The notes beneath the pieces are model-generated. The model had not been told where the DNA came from and made no database searches. It saw nothing but the letters and a program-made list of their open reading frames with translations. A stretch of 64,000 bases of DNA from Phanerochaete sordida (Eukaryota > Basidiomycota > Agaricomycetes > Polyporales > Phanerochaetaceae), in NCBI GenBank assembly GCA_019973155.2, contig BPQB01000013.1, positions 496,001 through 560,000 on the forward strand. The letters run 5' to 3'. Numbering within the stretch: the stretch's first letter is position 1; each line of letters opens with the position of its first letter. This document shows, piece by piece, positions 12,388 to 22,801 of this stretch. The position numbers were made by a program, and so were the translations under genes.

Positions 12388-12635
12388 GCGTCGATCGTCC
12401 GGCTCCGAGGTGGATCGCGTTCAACATACTGGTAACGTGACCGCGTGTCAGCCTCTGCCTTTAGACGTATAAATACTCGCCTCGTCGTCGCATTTCAACC
12501 GGCCCATCTTTCCCTCTCTCTTTCATCTTCTCTCCTCCCGCCCTCCATTTCCCCTGCCTTCGTTTTCTCCTCCCCTCCCCTATTTTTCAAGTCCCGCAAG
12601 CAGCCCTACGTCGGCGTGACGCACGCAAGGTATGC
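12388..12635 (+). repeat. Promoter-like duplicated block, copy A
   Basis: It begins with GCGTCGATCGTCCG, continues through GTTCAACA...GGTAACGTGACCGCGTGTCAGCC, carries TATAAATA at 12468-12475 and a long pyrimidine tract, and ends with a splice-donor-like GCAAG/GTATGC at about 12630. Copy B at 13298 has the same order of elements. Confidence 0.5.
12468..12475 (+). promoter_or_regulatory. TATA box-like element in copy A
   Basis: TATAAATA precedes a CT-rich tract of more than 100 bp, the usual architecture of a strong fungal promoter, but no downstream coding frame could be recognised. Confidence 0.35.
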
Positions 12636-13297
12636 ATCCCTCCTCCTCCGCCGACTCATAGTATGGGACCAGTATGGGATCATCGAGTCACGTCGTACGG
12701 GATCTTCCCCTCGAAACTCGTCTGAGCTCGAGACAACAGCGGCAGAACACGAGTCAGCCGAAGACTACCTTGCTAAGTGCCGGGGTGCATAAGTTCGCTG
12801 CTCGCCACGGAAATAAGAGGCGCACTTGCAATGTTGTGCGTACGCAGACTCCCTGAATCGGCAACAAGCGGAGCAAGATCCCTGGAGAGGCTTGTCAGCC
12901 GCTTCCGACCTTTCAACGCACCTCAAAAATCGAGCATGGCACGTCATCGGCGTCGCTCGAGCTGTCCAGGTGATCGCGTGCCAGCCTCCTCGGCGAACAC
13001 TCCACTCACTTGGCGTCGCTGACATCGCGCCACCGCATTACGTTTGAGACGTTGAAGACTCTACGGCATGGGTTAAGAATTTCGTTCGCCGCAATTCTGG
13101 CGTTCTGACACACTTCGACCGGAAAATATGTAGCCAACGTGCATCTCCGACATGGGGCACAGGCCACGGAGAGCTGCCGCCTGTTCGCTGGGACTGGGAA
13201 GCTTTGCGCGATAGAAACATACGGACGCTAGAGCGCTGTTCAATTGGTTTATGCAGTAAAACCCGTGATCGCTGTGCCCTGTGCTGGCAGCAGCGGA

Positions 13298-13590
13298 GCG
13301 TCGATCGTCCGCTTCCGCTGTCGATCGCTGTCAACAGCTTGGTGACGTACCCGTGTATCAGCCCCCATCCCTCGACAGACAAGCACCCGCCCGGTCGTTG
13401 TTTCCCAGCTAATCCTTCTCCCTTCTCTCCCCCATCGCGCCTTTCCTTCACTCCTCCGCGCGCTCCTCTTCCCCCTCTCTTGCTTCCCTCCGCGCCCTAT
13501 CACGTTGCTGCTCCTTCCAACCCTTCCAAGTCCGCATCCGACCTCCGAGGCGACAACTTCTCGACGAGGCAGTATCTGCCATGCTGGTAA
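13298..13590 (+). repeat. Promoter-like duplicated block, copy B
   Basis: It shares the exact 14-mer GCGTCGATCGTCCG with copy A, then the diverged segment GTCAACAGCTTGGTGACGTA...GTATCAGCC and a CT-rich leader. It ends with ATG CTG followed by a GTAAGC donor-like site at 13579-13590. A partial third relative lies near 12945-12995 (GGTGATCGCGTGCCAGCCT). Confidence 0.5.
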
Positions 13591-13817
13591 GCGCCACTCC
13601 GTTTTACGCTCGCCGTGTCACTCACCAGCGGTCCCTTGCCCCCTGCTTCTCTGATAATGTGGTGATCAAGCGCGGCTCGTGCTATCAAAACAGCCGCGAC
13701 AAGCTTTGAGCTAACGTTTGCCATACGTTAACTGCAAGTTCGTCGCACAAACGATGGACAAGAGAACTCGCGTAAATATCGCAGACGGCTGCATCAGCCG
13801 CACAAGTCAACGCCTCC

Positions 13818-13851
13818 GAGGCAAATCGTGCTTCGGAGGCAAATCGTGCGT
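13818..13851 (+). repeat. Short tandem direct repeat
   Basis: Two adjacent copies of a GGAGGCAAATCGTGC-type word occur here (the first copy reads CGAGGCAAATCGTGC), followed by two copies of GACTAGCATGG at about 13867 and 13908. Confidence 0.5.
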
Positions 13852-16390
13852 CTGCACTCCTCGCAGACTAGCATGGGAAGGGTGTCGCTGTTGTCAGCCT
13901 CTAAGCGACTAGCATGGAGGGGCACGCGAGTCAACTATACGCACCAGCACCCGCTTCACAGCTACAGCCGCCGCGCCTGCCTAGCACAATCCAGCTTAAT
14001 CAATCGACCAACAGCAGACACATCAGTGACGGCGAGGACTATCCCGTCGGAAGACCTTACCTCGCGGGAGTTCGACTTCTGCCATCTTGATTTTGCAGCC
14101 ATCGCTGCCGACGTATCGCCAACAGGTGAGCTTCGCGCCCAAACCACGAAATCCCGAGTGAAGTTGCCGTGTTAGCGACGGCCCGAAGTGCCCCAATATC
14201 TCAGCAAGGCCACCAGCGGGCTACCGTGTGACCATGAACACGCGAAGTGCCACTGCCCTCACGCTCGCCAGGCCATACCGGACTATCGTGGGCGGATTGT
14301 TCACGCCAACAAACTGGCAGCCGACGTGTGGTCCCCGTGGTCCGCATCCATGTCGCAGTCCAAGAGCGGCAGGCCGTCACATCTCCGCTCGGTTGCGGAG
14401 GGTAGAGGAGACGTAAAGATGCGTTACGTGCTTTCCGTGAGCGCAACGTGCTCGCTGCCCGACGGGAGCCCGAAGCCAACTGCTAGAATGAAGGTGAACA
14501 AAATATAGAACAATTGGCGAGCTTGAAGGAACTCGTAGGGCGTACCAAGCGCAGCACGAAGGAACGATCGCGCGAACGGGTTCATTCGCATGAGACGCCA
14601 ATGTTCGGTGTTCTTGGTCATGCAGCGGCGCCGTGGCTTTCTCGTGCTGCAGCTAGCTGGGCGGCTGGTGAATTCGGCCCGCACCATAGCACCTGTGGAC
14701 GACGTCAGGGACCCGAGTGTCGTCAAAAACCGCAACAGCGTGCCCCACGCAACGTCGAATAGGATGAGACATACGCGCTTTGCTTGGCGTCGTGCCTCTG
14801 CCTCCATGTGCCACATCCGGGTAGCAACCATGTCCTCTTCGGCCGAGTGGACAGCAACAGCGGGCAACAGCGGGGTTTTCGCCATTTTCAAATATCAAGA
14901 TAAATGCGACCTAGACGTTAGAAACGGAACAGCGAAAGGCAAATGGGCCTCAGCCAACGTGGTCACCGAGCGGCGAGCGCAGAGTTGTCCAGCGGAGGAT
15001 TCGTGTTCCGTGGCTTTGAGACTCCGAAGGCGACGGAGATCCACGGAGTCCGAAGTCCCGGGAGGCCTCATCATTCTCCGCAAGTCTCCGACGCCCCCTG
15101 GTGGCTGTCCACGCCACATCGGCGTGTCCACTGGCGATGGCTCTGTCGTCTTTTCCATACTGATGGTTTCCCTCTGCGATTTGACATGGTTCCGCCTGCA
15201 CCGTGGAAAGTCTTGTGACCCCGTTTGTCTTGTCTTAGTTCCGGGAAAGCCTGAGTCTATTACGATTGCGGCCGCCGGTGTTCTACCAGCTCGCATTGCA
15301 CATGTGTTCCCCGCTCGAGCGCACATGGACCCTACGAGTTGGTTCTGTGGCAGGCGGATGTCCATATGCTGAGTGTATTCTAGAGCGAGGTGAGCGGTTG
15401 ACGTAAACTCCCAGCTATTCATAAGCTCAGACATACCAGGACTTTCGATTTCCTGATCGCCCGTACGACGCCGGCCTGGTACTGGGGTGCCTTTGTGGCG
15501 CTGCGCATGAATGTCGACGCCCAGAAGAGCACAAGGGCGCGCAATTGTATCCCGCGCCCGGGCTTCCACGACTCTGGGAAGCCGGGGCGGCGAACAGGAG
15601 GCCTAGGGCCTCGATGGCATCGAACGTGCATGTGTGGACAAAGACTCAGTAGCGACTGGTGGAATCCGCCTCGTCCTCCTCCCGCGCACCGCGCTTCGCC
15701 TGTAGGTCTGCTGGTGCGATGGCCGGGTGGCGTTTCGCGCGCAGGGATGTGGCCTGACGGTCCCTGTGCGCGATATCTGTCAGCTGAGCGCGGCAGCCCA
15801 CCCCGCGGTGGTTTTTCGGAGCGATCTACGCCGCTGCATGCAGCGATGCAGCCCGGCGGGGCACCTGTGCGGCCTCGAGGGGTGCCTCGATATGTGCATA
15901 GTGGAGTCAGGGTGCGTGGAACACCAGTTGCACCGGGCACGCTGGACAAGTCGACACTCTGCGCGCGCAAACTCTGCATGCGAGGCCTCGGAGCGAATAA
16001 TTGCGCACCGCTTCAATCAAGTGCCAGGGCTGCCCGCTTGTGTTGACCCTTGCTTTGCCTGCTCGACGATCGCAGAGTGTGCCGGAATGTTGTCTTCACG
16101 CCTAAAGCCAATCTGGACGCAGTGCCTGCACGGCCGCGATCGCAGCGCGCGGGGGCTCTCCCGCGCATGATGGAGGCCAGTGCAAGAATATGATGACATG
16201 ATGAAATCAGCTCTGCGCGTGCTTTTGTGCGGTGCACGGCCAGGTATGGACGTCGTTCAAGAACGAAGAAGACCGTCGCTGCTAAGGGGCATGAAAAAAC
16301 GAAATCGCGGCACGGCTCCTGTCACGCAATCGCAGCGTTCGGCCCTGGGACCGTGCTGCCTCTTTCTTCCGCGTCCACCATCTCCTCGCC

Positions 16391-16950
16391 ATGCCCATCC
16401 GCTACACCGTCGACCCAGCGACGCCTGACGCTCTGCAGGGCGCCACGGAGGATTTCATCGTGTTCTATTCCTCCCGCGATGAACACGGCCGCATGTGGTG
16501 TCCGGTATAGCCTTACGCTCCTCCGCGCCGGGCGGGGCCCTTGACTCACCGCCCGCAGGACTGCCGGGACGTCGAGGCAATTGTGTCCAAGACATTCGAA
16601 TCCGCAGAGGCACCCTCGGCGCTGATCGTCTGGGTGGGCCAGCGCGCAGAGTACGTGACGTTCTTTGGCCGGCCGGGTGGTCGTCCCCTCCGCCCACTCA
16701 ATCGCCTTATCGCACCGCCCGCACAGATGGAAGACCCCGTCCAACCCGTTCAGAGCAGAGCCCTGGAAGGTCGGATCGATTCCGACTATTGTCAGAGCCA
16801 AGGACGTGAGTGTCGCTCCCGCTCCCCTTGGGGGTCATGCTGCCTGCTGGCTGACGTTGCGCGCTGCGATTGCGACTCATTTCCTAGGGTGCGCGGCTCG
16901 AGGAAGGTGAAATCCTCCAGAACCTTGGCTCGTTCGCCGTGGTCCCATGA
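16391..16950 (+). CDS. TXNDC17/TRP14-type thioredoxin-like protein
   Basis: Four exons (16391-16504, 16559-16650, 16727-16805, 16888-16950) join to 115 residues, the normal size of the DUF953 family. The active site is WCPDC, the family's WCPDC redox motif, and is split by the first intron (WCP/DC). Other family features are DFIVFYSS before the motif, VGQRAEWKTPSNPFR in the middle, the cis-Pro segment VGSIPTIV, and the terminal LEEGEILQ. TRP14 proteins are cytosolic disulfide reductases related to thioredoxin. All three introns are GT-AG and 54-82 nt. The ATG at 16391 matches the usual short N-terminus. Confidence 0.9.
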
Positions 16951-17517
16951 TGGTGCGAACGGGGCGTCAATAGGAGCATGTCGTGATCTCGCGGGTTGCG
17001 TGTATTCCCTCGAACATTATACACCCCGCCCGTGAACCGAGTCGCAGATGCCATTCATCGCACAATCTGTGGGCGCTGAGCACCACGCATGATCACCTCT
17101 TACCCTGCACGAATGACGGTCTAGCTCAACTCTGGGCAGGGAAAGCGCTACTCACACCTGCTTCTGCCGCAGATACTTCCCCAGAGCAGTCACGACCTGC
17201 GTGGCCAGCTATCGTGTGCTCTCTGCAATGCCGCTGCTGTTCGGAACGGACGCTCCCCCATTGACAGTCCGCTCTTACGAGGGCGCTCTATCGCATCGTG
17301 GGCCTGGCTGATCCACGAGGGCTGAAAAAAATGGTATCAGCCCAAATCTCCGTCCCGGTTGTGGTACTTAAGGTCGTTCACTACTCATTGCGCTGCAGGT
17401 CGACCTATCTGCCCCGGCCGTGATACAGGCTCTCTGCTCCATCCCTCGATGCCCCCCGACGGCGACTTCCCTGGGCATCCCGAACTCCCAGCCATGGCAG
17501 CCGCAGCGTCGTGCAAG
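16951..17517. other. Intergenic region upstream of the amidase
   Basis: No gene is supported in this 567-bp stretch. In-frame ATGs at about 17450 and at 17494 could extend the amidase, but they add a Pro/Ala-rich stretch not typical of the family. Confidence 0.4.
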
Positions 17518-19498
17518 ATGACACCGCCCCCGTGGAAGGCGATATCAGCGCGCAAGATCGCGGATCGCGAGGCCATCTTGGCGCAGTGGCCAGACTGGCA
17601 CCTGCGCGAGGAGGTGCCCGCCGGCGTGCAGGACGTCTCGGCCCTGCCCGTGTCCGGGCTCACGCCGCGCGAGCGCGAGATCGTGGCTCAGGACGCAACG
17701 GCGCTCGTGGACGCCCTGCGCGCGCGCCGGTACACCGCGCTGGAGGTCGCGCGCGCGTTCTGCCACGTTGCGCTCGTCGCGCAGGGCCTGACGAACTGCC
17801 TGACCGAAGTTTTCTTCGACGAGGCGCTCGCCCGCGCCGCAGAGCTCGACCGGCACCTGGCGGAGACGGGCGAGACGGTCGGGCCCCTGCATGGCCTGCC
17901 GGTGTCGATCAAGGACCACATCCTCGTGAAGGGCCACGACACCGCCTCAGGGTACACAAGCTGGGCGTACAACACGGTCGCGGACAGGGACGCAGTCGCG
18001 GTGGACATCTTGCGTAAAGCGGGTGCTGTGCTCTACGTCAAGACTGCGAACCCACAAACCTTGTTGGTCGGTGCTTGTTCCTATGTGTAAACAGATGCCG
18101 GGTTGACAGCCTGCCAAAAGTCTATAGAGACAAACAATAATATTTATGGGAGGACGCTTAACCCCTTCAATCGCAGTAAGTTGGACTCGTGCCGACCTCG
18201 TGCCCTGCGAACACCGTCTCATTGATCCTCTCGTCCCGCTCTGCAGAGCTGACCCCTGGCGGGAGCAGTGGAGGCGAGGGCGCCCTGATCTCCGTGCACG
18301 GCAGCCCGCTGGGCATTGGCACGGATATTGGAGGATCAATCGTGCGTTGGCACAGGCTATGCACATTTGCTCCGCGCAGCCCGCCCTGACCGGACACATT
18401 TTCCACAGCGCATCCCTGCGGCCCACATGGGCCTGTACGGACTGAAGGGCTCTGTCGCCCGCATGCCCCATGCCGGGCTGCTGGGCTCCCACGACGGCAT
18501 GGACGCTATCATTGGTAGGTCCTCCCGCCGACGTAGCCGGACGCGGTCAATGATTGGGTTTTAAGGTGCTCTCGGACCTATCGCGACTTCTGCGCGGGAT
18601 CTCGCCCTCTTCTGCCGCGTTATGCTGCAGCACCGGCCGTGGCTTCTCGAGCCCGCCCTGCTCGAGATGCCATGGCGTCAGGACATCGTCGACGGCGCAG
18701 AGATCCCCAAGAAACTCTGCATCGCGATCCTGTGGGACGATGGCGTCGTTGCGCCGCATCCGCCCGTCCTCGAGGCCCTCGCGAGCGCGAAAGATGCCCT
18801 GCTCGCGGCCGGACACGACGTGATCCCCTGGGAGCCCATCGGTCACCAGGAGGCCTGGGATCTTATCGTGCGTGTGTTGCGGTTTCACGGCCCGCTGGGA
18901 GTGCCTGACCGGGTCACTGCGACAGACGAAGCTCTACTTCCTTGACGGTGGCGCAGAGTACCGGGAAACCCTCGCGCAGGACCCACCCGTGCCCCAGACG
19001 GAGTGGATGCTGGGCCAGGTGCCCAACGGCGGCGCCCCGTTCTCGGTTGCGGAGATCTTCCGCCTGAACCTCGCCCGAGAAGCGTTCCGCACGAAGATCC
19101 TTCAGCATTGGAAAGCAACCGAGGCCCGCACGCGCACCGGACGTCCCGTCGACGCCGTCCTTAGCCCGGTGGCGCCGACGCTCGCGCCGCCGCACGACAC
19201 AACTCGCTGGTGGGGCTACACGTCGTACTGGAACCTGCTGGACTATTCGGCTGCGGTGTTCCCCGTGGGCAGATTCGACGCCGACGCATACCGGACGCGC
19301 GACGCCCCTGCGGACATCACGCTTCCCCGCGATGCGCGCAACCCCACGGAGGAGTTCATTCGTGCCCAGTGGGACCCGAGAACGTACCACAACGCCGCCG
19401 TCAGCTTGCAGCTGATTGGCCGCCGGCTTAACGAGGAGAGGCTGTTAGGGATGCTGCGAAAAGTTGAGGACGCTTTGTATTCGAGTGCGAGTCACTGA
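17518..19498 (+). CDS. Amidase, fungal acetamidase type
   Basis: This is an amidase-signature hydrolase of carboxylic acid amides. The Ser-cisSer-Lys triad is complete: Lys in PVSIKDHI, cis-Ser in LTPGGSSGGEGAL, and the nucleophilic Ser in GTDIGGSIRIPAA. Splicing restores conserved blocks: the first intron (18071-18127) joins LLV to ETNNNIYGRTLNPFNR, the second joins the arginine region to LTPGGSS, and the third joins GGSI to RIPAAHMGLYGLKG. Two more GT-AG introns join IIG to ALGPIATSARD and DLI to TKLYFLDGG. The product is about 530 residues, normal for fungal amidases. I chose the start at 17518 because MTPPPWKAISARKIADREAI matches the usual amidase N-terminus; 17494 is an alternative. I see no signal peptide. 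The substrate cannot be deduced. Confidence 0.92.
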
Positions 19499-21311
19499 CG
19501 GTGTCATGACTTCGTCACCCATGAACTATGCTGTACATACTGGAGCCCGGTGTATTATCTGCTACTTGTCTTCAGCCGAGAGAATCTTTCGAGGTGATGT
19601 TTTGAAAGATGCGTGGCTGTTCGGATAGGCAAAGGGACGATCAGCAACTGAGCCAATGTCCATTACTCGCCGTGATGAGATTGAATGGAGCTTGCTCGCA
19701 CGAGGCTCCAGTCTGTCAGAGTGATGTTCAGAGGCCGTGGCCACCCTGGGTGTACCTTGTGAGGTGCCTGTTGAGAACTTTGAGGAGGTGATGACTGCGA
19801 GCTGAGGACACGTCTTGAACTTGAGGTATCAACGGACGGCCGTTTCGGCCTATGCTATCTGGCCCTGAGGCTGTCCGCCCGCGGAGAACGGATGTCGAGG
19901 GGTCTTGGAGGAAGGCCCTTTGCGCACACAGGCCACCGCGTTGGAGAGCGAGCGCGTGGCAGAAGAAGAGCCTTACGATAACATTGATCTCCCGCAGCGG
20001 CGTCGATCAATGTTGCGGACGAAACCCCTGGGGGAAAGTGAGACGGTGTGAGGACGAGTTTCAGGTGGGGGGAGGGCTTGCCTGGCGACAGCGAGGCTTG
20101 AGCGCGGCGCTGGGAGCGCGTTGGGTGGCCCGCGGCCGGGCTAAGAACGGGGCGTATCGAGAATTTGCTAATCTTGTGCCGGACAGCGGGAACCGGAAGA
20201 TGCAGCGAGCGATCCGCAACAAGCACGGGTCGCTGCGCAGTGCGGATGGGGCACATGGCCGTGTCGCGACCCCCGCTGGCCATGGGGGGCCCGGAGAGGC
20301 AGGAGACGGGCTTTGTGCCTCCTCGATTTAGCTAGCCGACAAAGACGTACGGTCGACGTAAATCAGTCGACCCTCGGGAGGATGTTTCAGAACGACGACG
20401 AGAGACCAGAGGACCCGTCTGGGAGCGAGAGCGTCGAGAGTGTGTGCGCTCCGTCCGTGCGAGCCTCAGCGAGCCTGGGAGCCAGGAGGCAAGCCACGTG
20501 GAGGACCCTCCCCCGGTTGCGAAACCCTGAGCTGTGGTCTCTCCGTCTCGTCTCGTCCCGCAACATCCATGATCTTGGCCAGCATCGCTTTTTCGACGAT
20601 GACTGGATCGCACGGGTCACAGCTCTGCCCCCATCTCGATCGGTGCTCGCCCAAATCCCCGCTTCCAACGCCTCGCGGGCTCGCAGGAATGCCTCCGCTT
20701 GTCCGCCCTCCCAAGGTTCGCGAGCCATGTCGCCGACGTCGAGCAGGGACACAGGCTGTCTCAGATACTCCCTGTGTCCGTGCCTAAAGTCCGCACACCT
20801 CGTCCCGAGTGCGGACGGCCCAAGACCGAGGAGCGAGTGACCCGAGCGCCCTCACGCATCGCTCGTCCTCCGGGGCGGTACCTGACCACATGAGATTTTG
20901 CGCAGACGCAGCCGCTCTCGACTCCAAGGATGATGCCAACCCGGTAGGTCACCAATCCGCCAAGTCGCCATGATGTAACATCACGAAGCCTACCAGTGTT
21001 GGCGGCAGCGGCAGCGACGCTACAAGGGTCGCTGGCGTCCTGGAAGCCGCTGCCGTAAATTTCATCTCCTCACCCAGTAAATGTCTAAATCCTACCGCAC
21101 ATATTTGGGCAATATCGGGCTGTGCAGGGTCCCTCCCAGATATAAGTACCGCTGCGTCCTCCATCTCCTCCACCAGTCGCCGACTTCCCAGTGCTTCTTC
21201 ACGTCTCTCTCGCTGCGGTTCCTAGATCTACCTTAGTTACTGTCGGTGCGTGCCTCCGAACCTCCCGTCTTGTGATCGCCGCTCACCTGCACCCTCAGCT
21301 CTCTGCCCACC
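19499..21311. other. Gene-poor region of about 1.8 kb
   Basis: No protein family is recognised. Overlapping frames on the minus strand at 20387-20752 contain coding-like stretches (VIVEKAMLAKIMDVAGRDE; EAFLRAREALEAGIW) in different frames, perhaps a small decayed or intron-split gene. The last 200 bp are the promoter of the downstream acetyltransferase. Confidence 0.35.
21141..21147 (+). promoter_or_regulatory. TATA box-like element of the GNAT gene
   Basis: TATAAGT lies about 170 bp upstream of the ATG at 21312, and the transcribed leader in between is pyrimidine-rich. Confidence 0.35.
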
Positions 21312-22524
21312 ATGCCTGCCAGGACGACTCCCAACGCTCGTTCATCGTCGGTTATCATGCAGCACGACTCTGCAAGCGACTTCCTCGCAGTCGCGTACCC
21401 AACCCTGCGGCGCCACGAAGCCTCCTCGAACATCGTACTGGCACACGCTCTGAAGCGCGTCAGTACCGAGGCTGCGCTCTCTGGCTACCAGTTCACGTCC
21501 GACACGGACGCCGACGCATGGCTCGCCTCCGCCGACGCCACGTCGTTCGCGCCGCACCCCACCAACGGCGCGTTTTGGTTGACGCTGTGGAGCTCGTCAC
21601 CGGGCTCCCATCCGACGCTCGACGTCGTCTTGTCGTGCGTCGACTGGACTCTGGGCAACTACCCGATCTTCCTGTGGACCCCAAAACGGCCTAGCGAGCA
21701 CGCGTCGGCTTGGCTCCAGCCGCGCATTACACAGCTCGCCGACCACCTAAGACAATGCGTCAGCCCGGAGCGTGTCTTCTCCGTCTTTGGCATGACGTCC
21801 CTGGTCAAGACCTTCGCACGATACTGGTCCCACATCACGGGCTTCAGGATCGAGCCTGAGCCGTTCTACGCTGCCTACTTCTCGTCATGCAACGTAAACA
21901 CGTTCAGGCGGTCGAACGCAGCACTTCCCGCAGGCCACAGCCTCCGCCGGGCGATGATTCCCGATCTCGAACAGGTCGCGCAGCTCTGCAAAGAGTTCGC
22001 TGATGACAGTGTATGTGCTCTTATTGTCTCCCTGACGTCCCCCAATTGACCGGCGCGCGGGCCTTTTCCAGGTCTATTTCCCCCTATCCCTTGATAGGGC
22101 GCGGGTCGAGGCGCGAGAGCTCATCTCCAAGGGCCAGATCTGGGTCTACGACGCATGCGGAGCCCTTACGACTATCTGCGCGGTCACGAGAAACACCCAT
22201 CGAGTGTCAGCCATCACCAAGGTGTACACGACGCCCCGCTGGAGGCGTCGTGGCTGCGCCGAGTTCCTCGTGCGCCATGTCACCGCGCAGTAAGTCTGTC
22301 CCTGACTCCGCTCGGATCTCGCGCTGATGTCCGCGTCGCGCCTCCGCAGGCTCCTGTTCGACTGCGGAAAAGAGTGTGTCGTGCTCTATGTCGGACACGA
22401 GAACAGCGCCCAGAAGGTGTATCACCGTGTCGGGTTCGCTGGCCTCTGCGGCGATGAAAAGGTTGATGGTGTCGAGGACTCGCTCGAGCTGGGCTTTGTC
22501 GGGTCTGCCAGGGGCCATTGGTAA
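21312..22524 (+). CDS. GNAT-family N-acetyltransferase
   Basis: Three exons (21312-22010, 22072-22289, 22350-22524) join to 363 residues. The C-terminal third has the GNAT fold order: VEARELISKGQIWVYD, then AVTRNTHRVSAITKVYTTP, the acetyl-CoA P-loop-like segment RWRRRGCAEFLVRHVT, and the final strand/helix VVLYVGHENSAQKVYHRVGF, whose N-S-A-x-x-x-Y is typical of GNATs. The N-terminal 230 residues are a partner domain with weak similarity to a duplicated GNAT fold, an organisation common in fungal acetyltransferases. The substrate is unknown. The gene converges with the molybdenum cofactor gene, leaving 277 bp between the stop codons. Confidence 0.85.
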
Positions 22525-22801
22525 ACGCTCACTAGAGTCTCCACTAGTCACTAGTCTAGCATCGGACCCCAGCCTAATAGCCTAACACTTCCGGATCATG
22601 ACCTCATCCCCACCACTGTATCTCTAGTATTTATGTAGCCATTATTCCCGTCGCAGTCCATCCCTCTCCTCGCTTATTTCTTTCGTGTCTTTTTACTTAT
22701 CCAGTGTAGACCTTCAGCTTCATCACGTTTACCCTCTCTATATTCTACAGCTTCTGTAATTTTCTCGCCTGCACACGCACCCGTTATTGCAATTTTATAT
22801 A

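Larger units (their letters stand above)
11345..16390. other. Gene-poor block of about 5 kb
   Basis: No gene can be supported between the Thr-rich gene and the thioredoxin-like gene. The first 300 bp are a C-rich 3' flank. Open frames on both strands overlap one another, have no recognisable motifs, and several are opened only by non-ATG codons. The block includes a duplicated promoter-like segment (12388 and 13298), short direct repeats near 13818-13850, and many copies of a CTCCGAGGC/CTCGGAGGC word. No transposase, reverse transcriptase, LTR or RNA gene was recognised. Confidence 0.5.

Noticed and set aside
14424..14885. Minus-strand frame with a hydrophobic C-terminal stretch (YILFTFILAVGFGLP)
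   Set aside because: Considered as a small membrane protein, but there is no family match I know, the start context is poor, and it overlaps competing frames.
14590..15372. 260-codon plus-strand frame in the gene-poor block
   Set aside because: No recognisable motif, overlapped by equally long minus-strand frames, and no promoter or splice signals that improve it.
15419..16046. Overlapping 180-codon frames on both strands
   Set aside because: Pro/Arg/Gly-rich composition on both strands with no motif; the two are mirror frames of GC-rich sequence.
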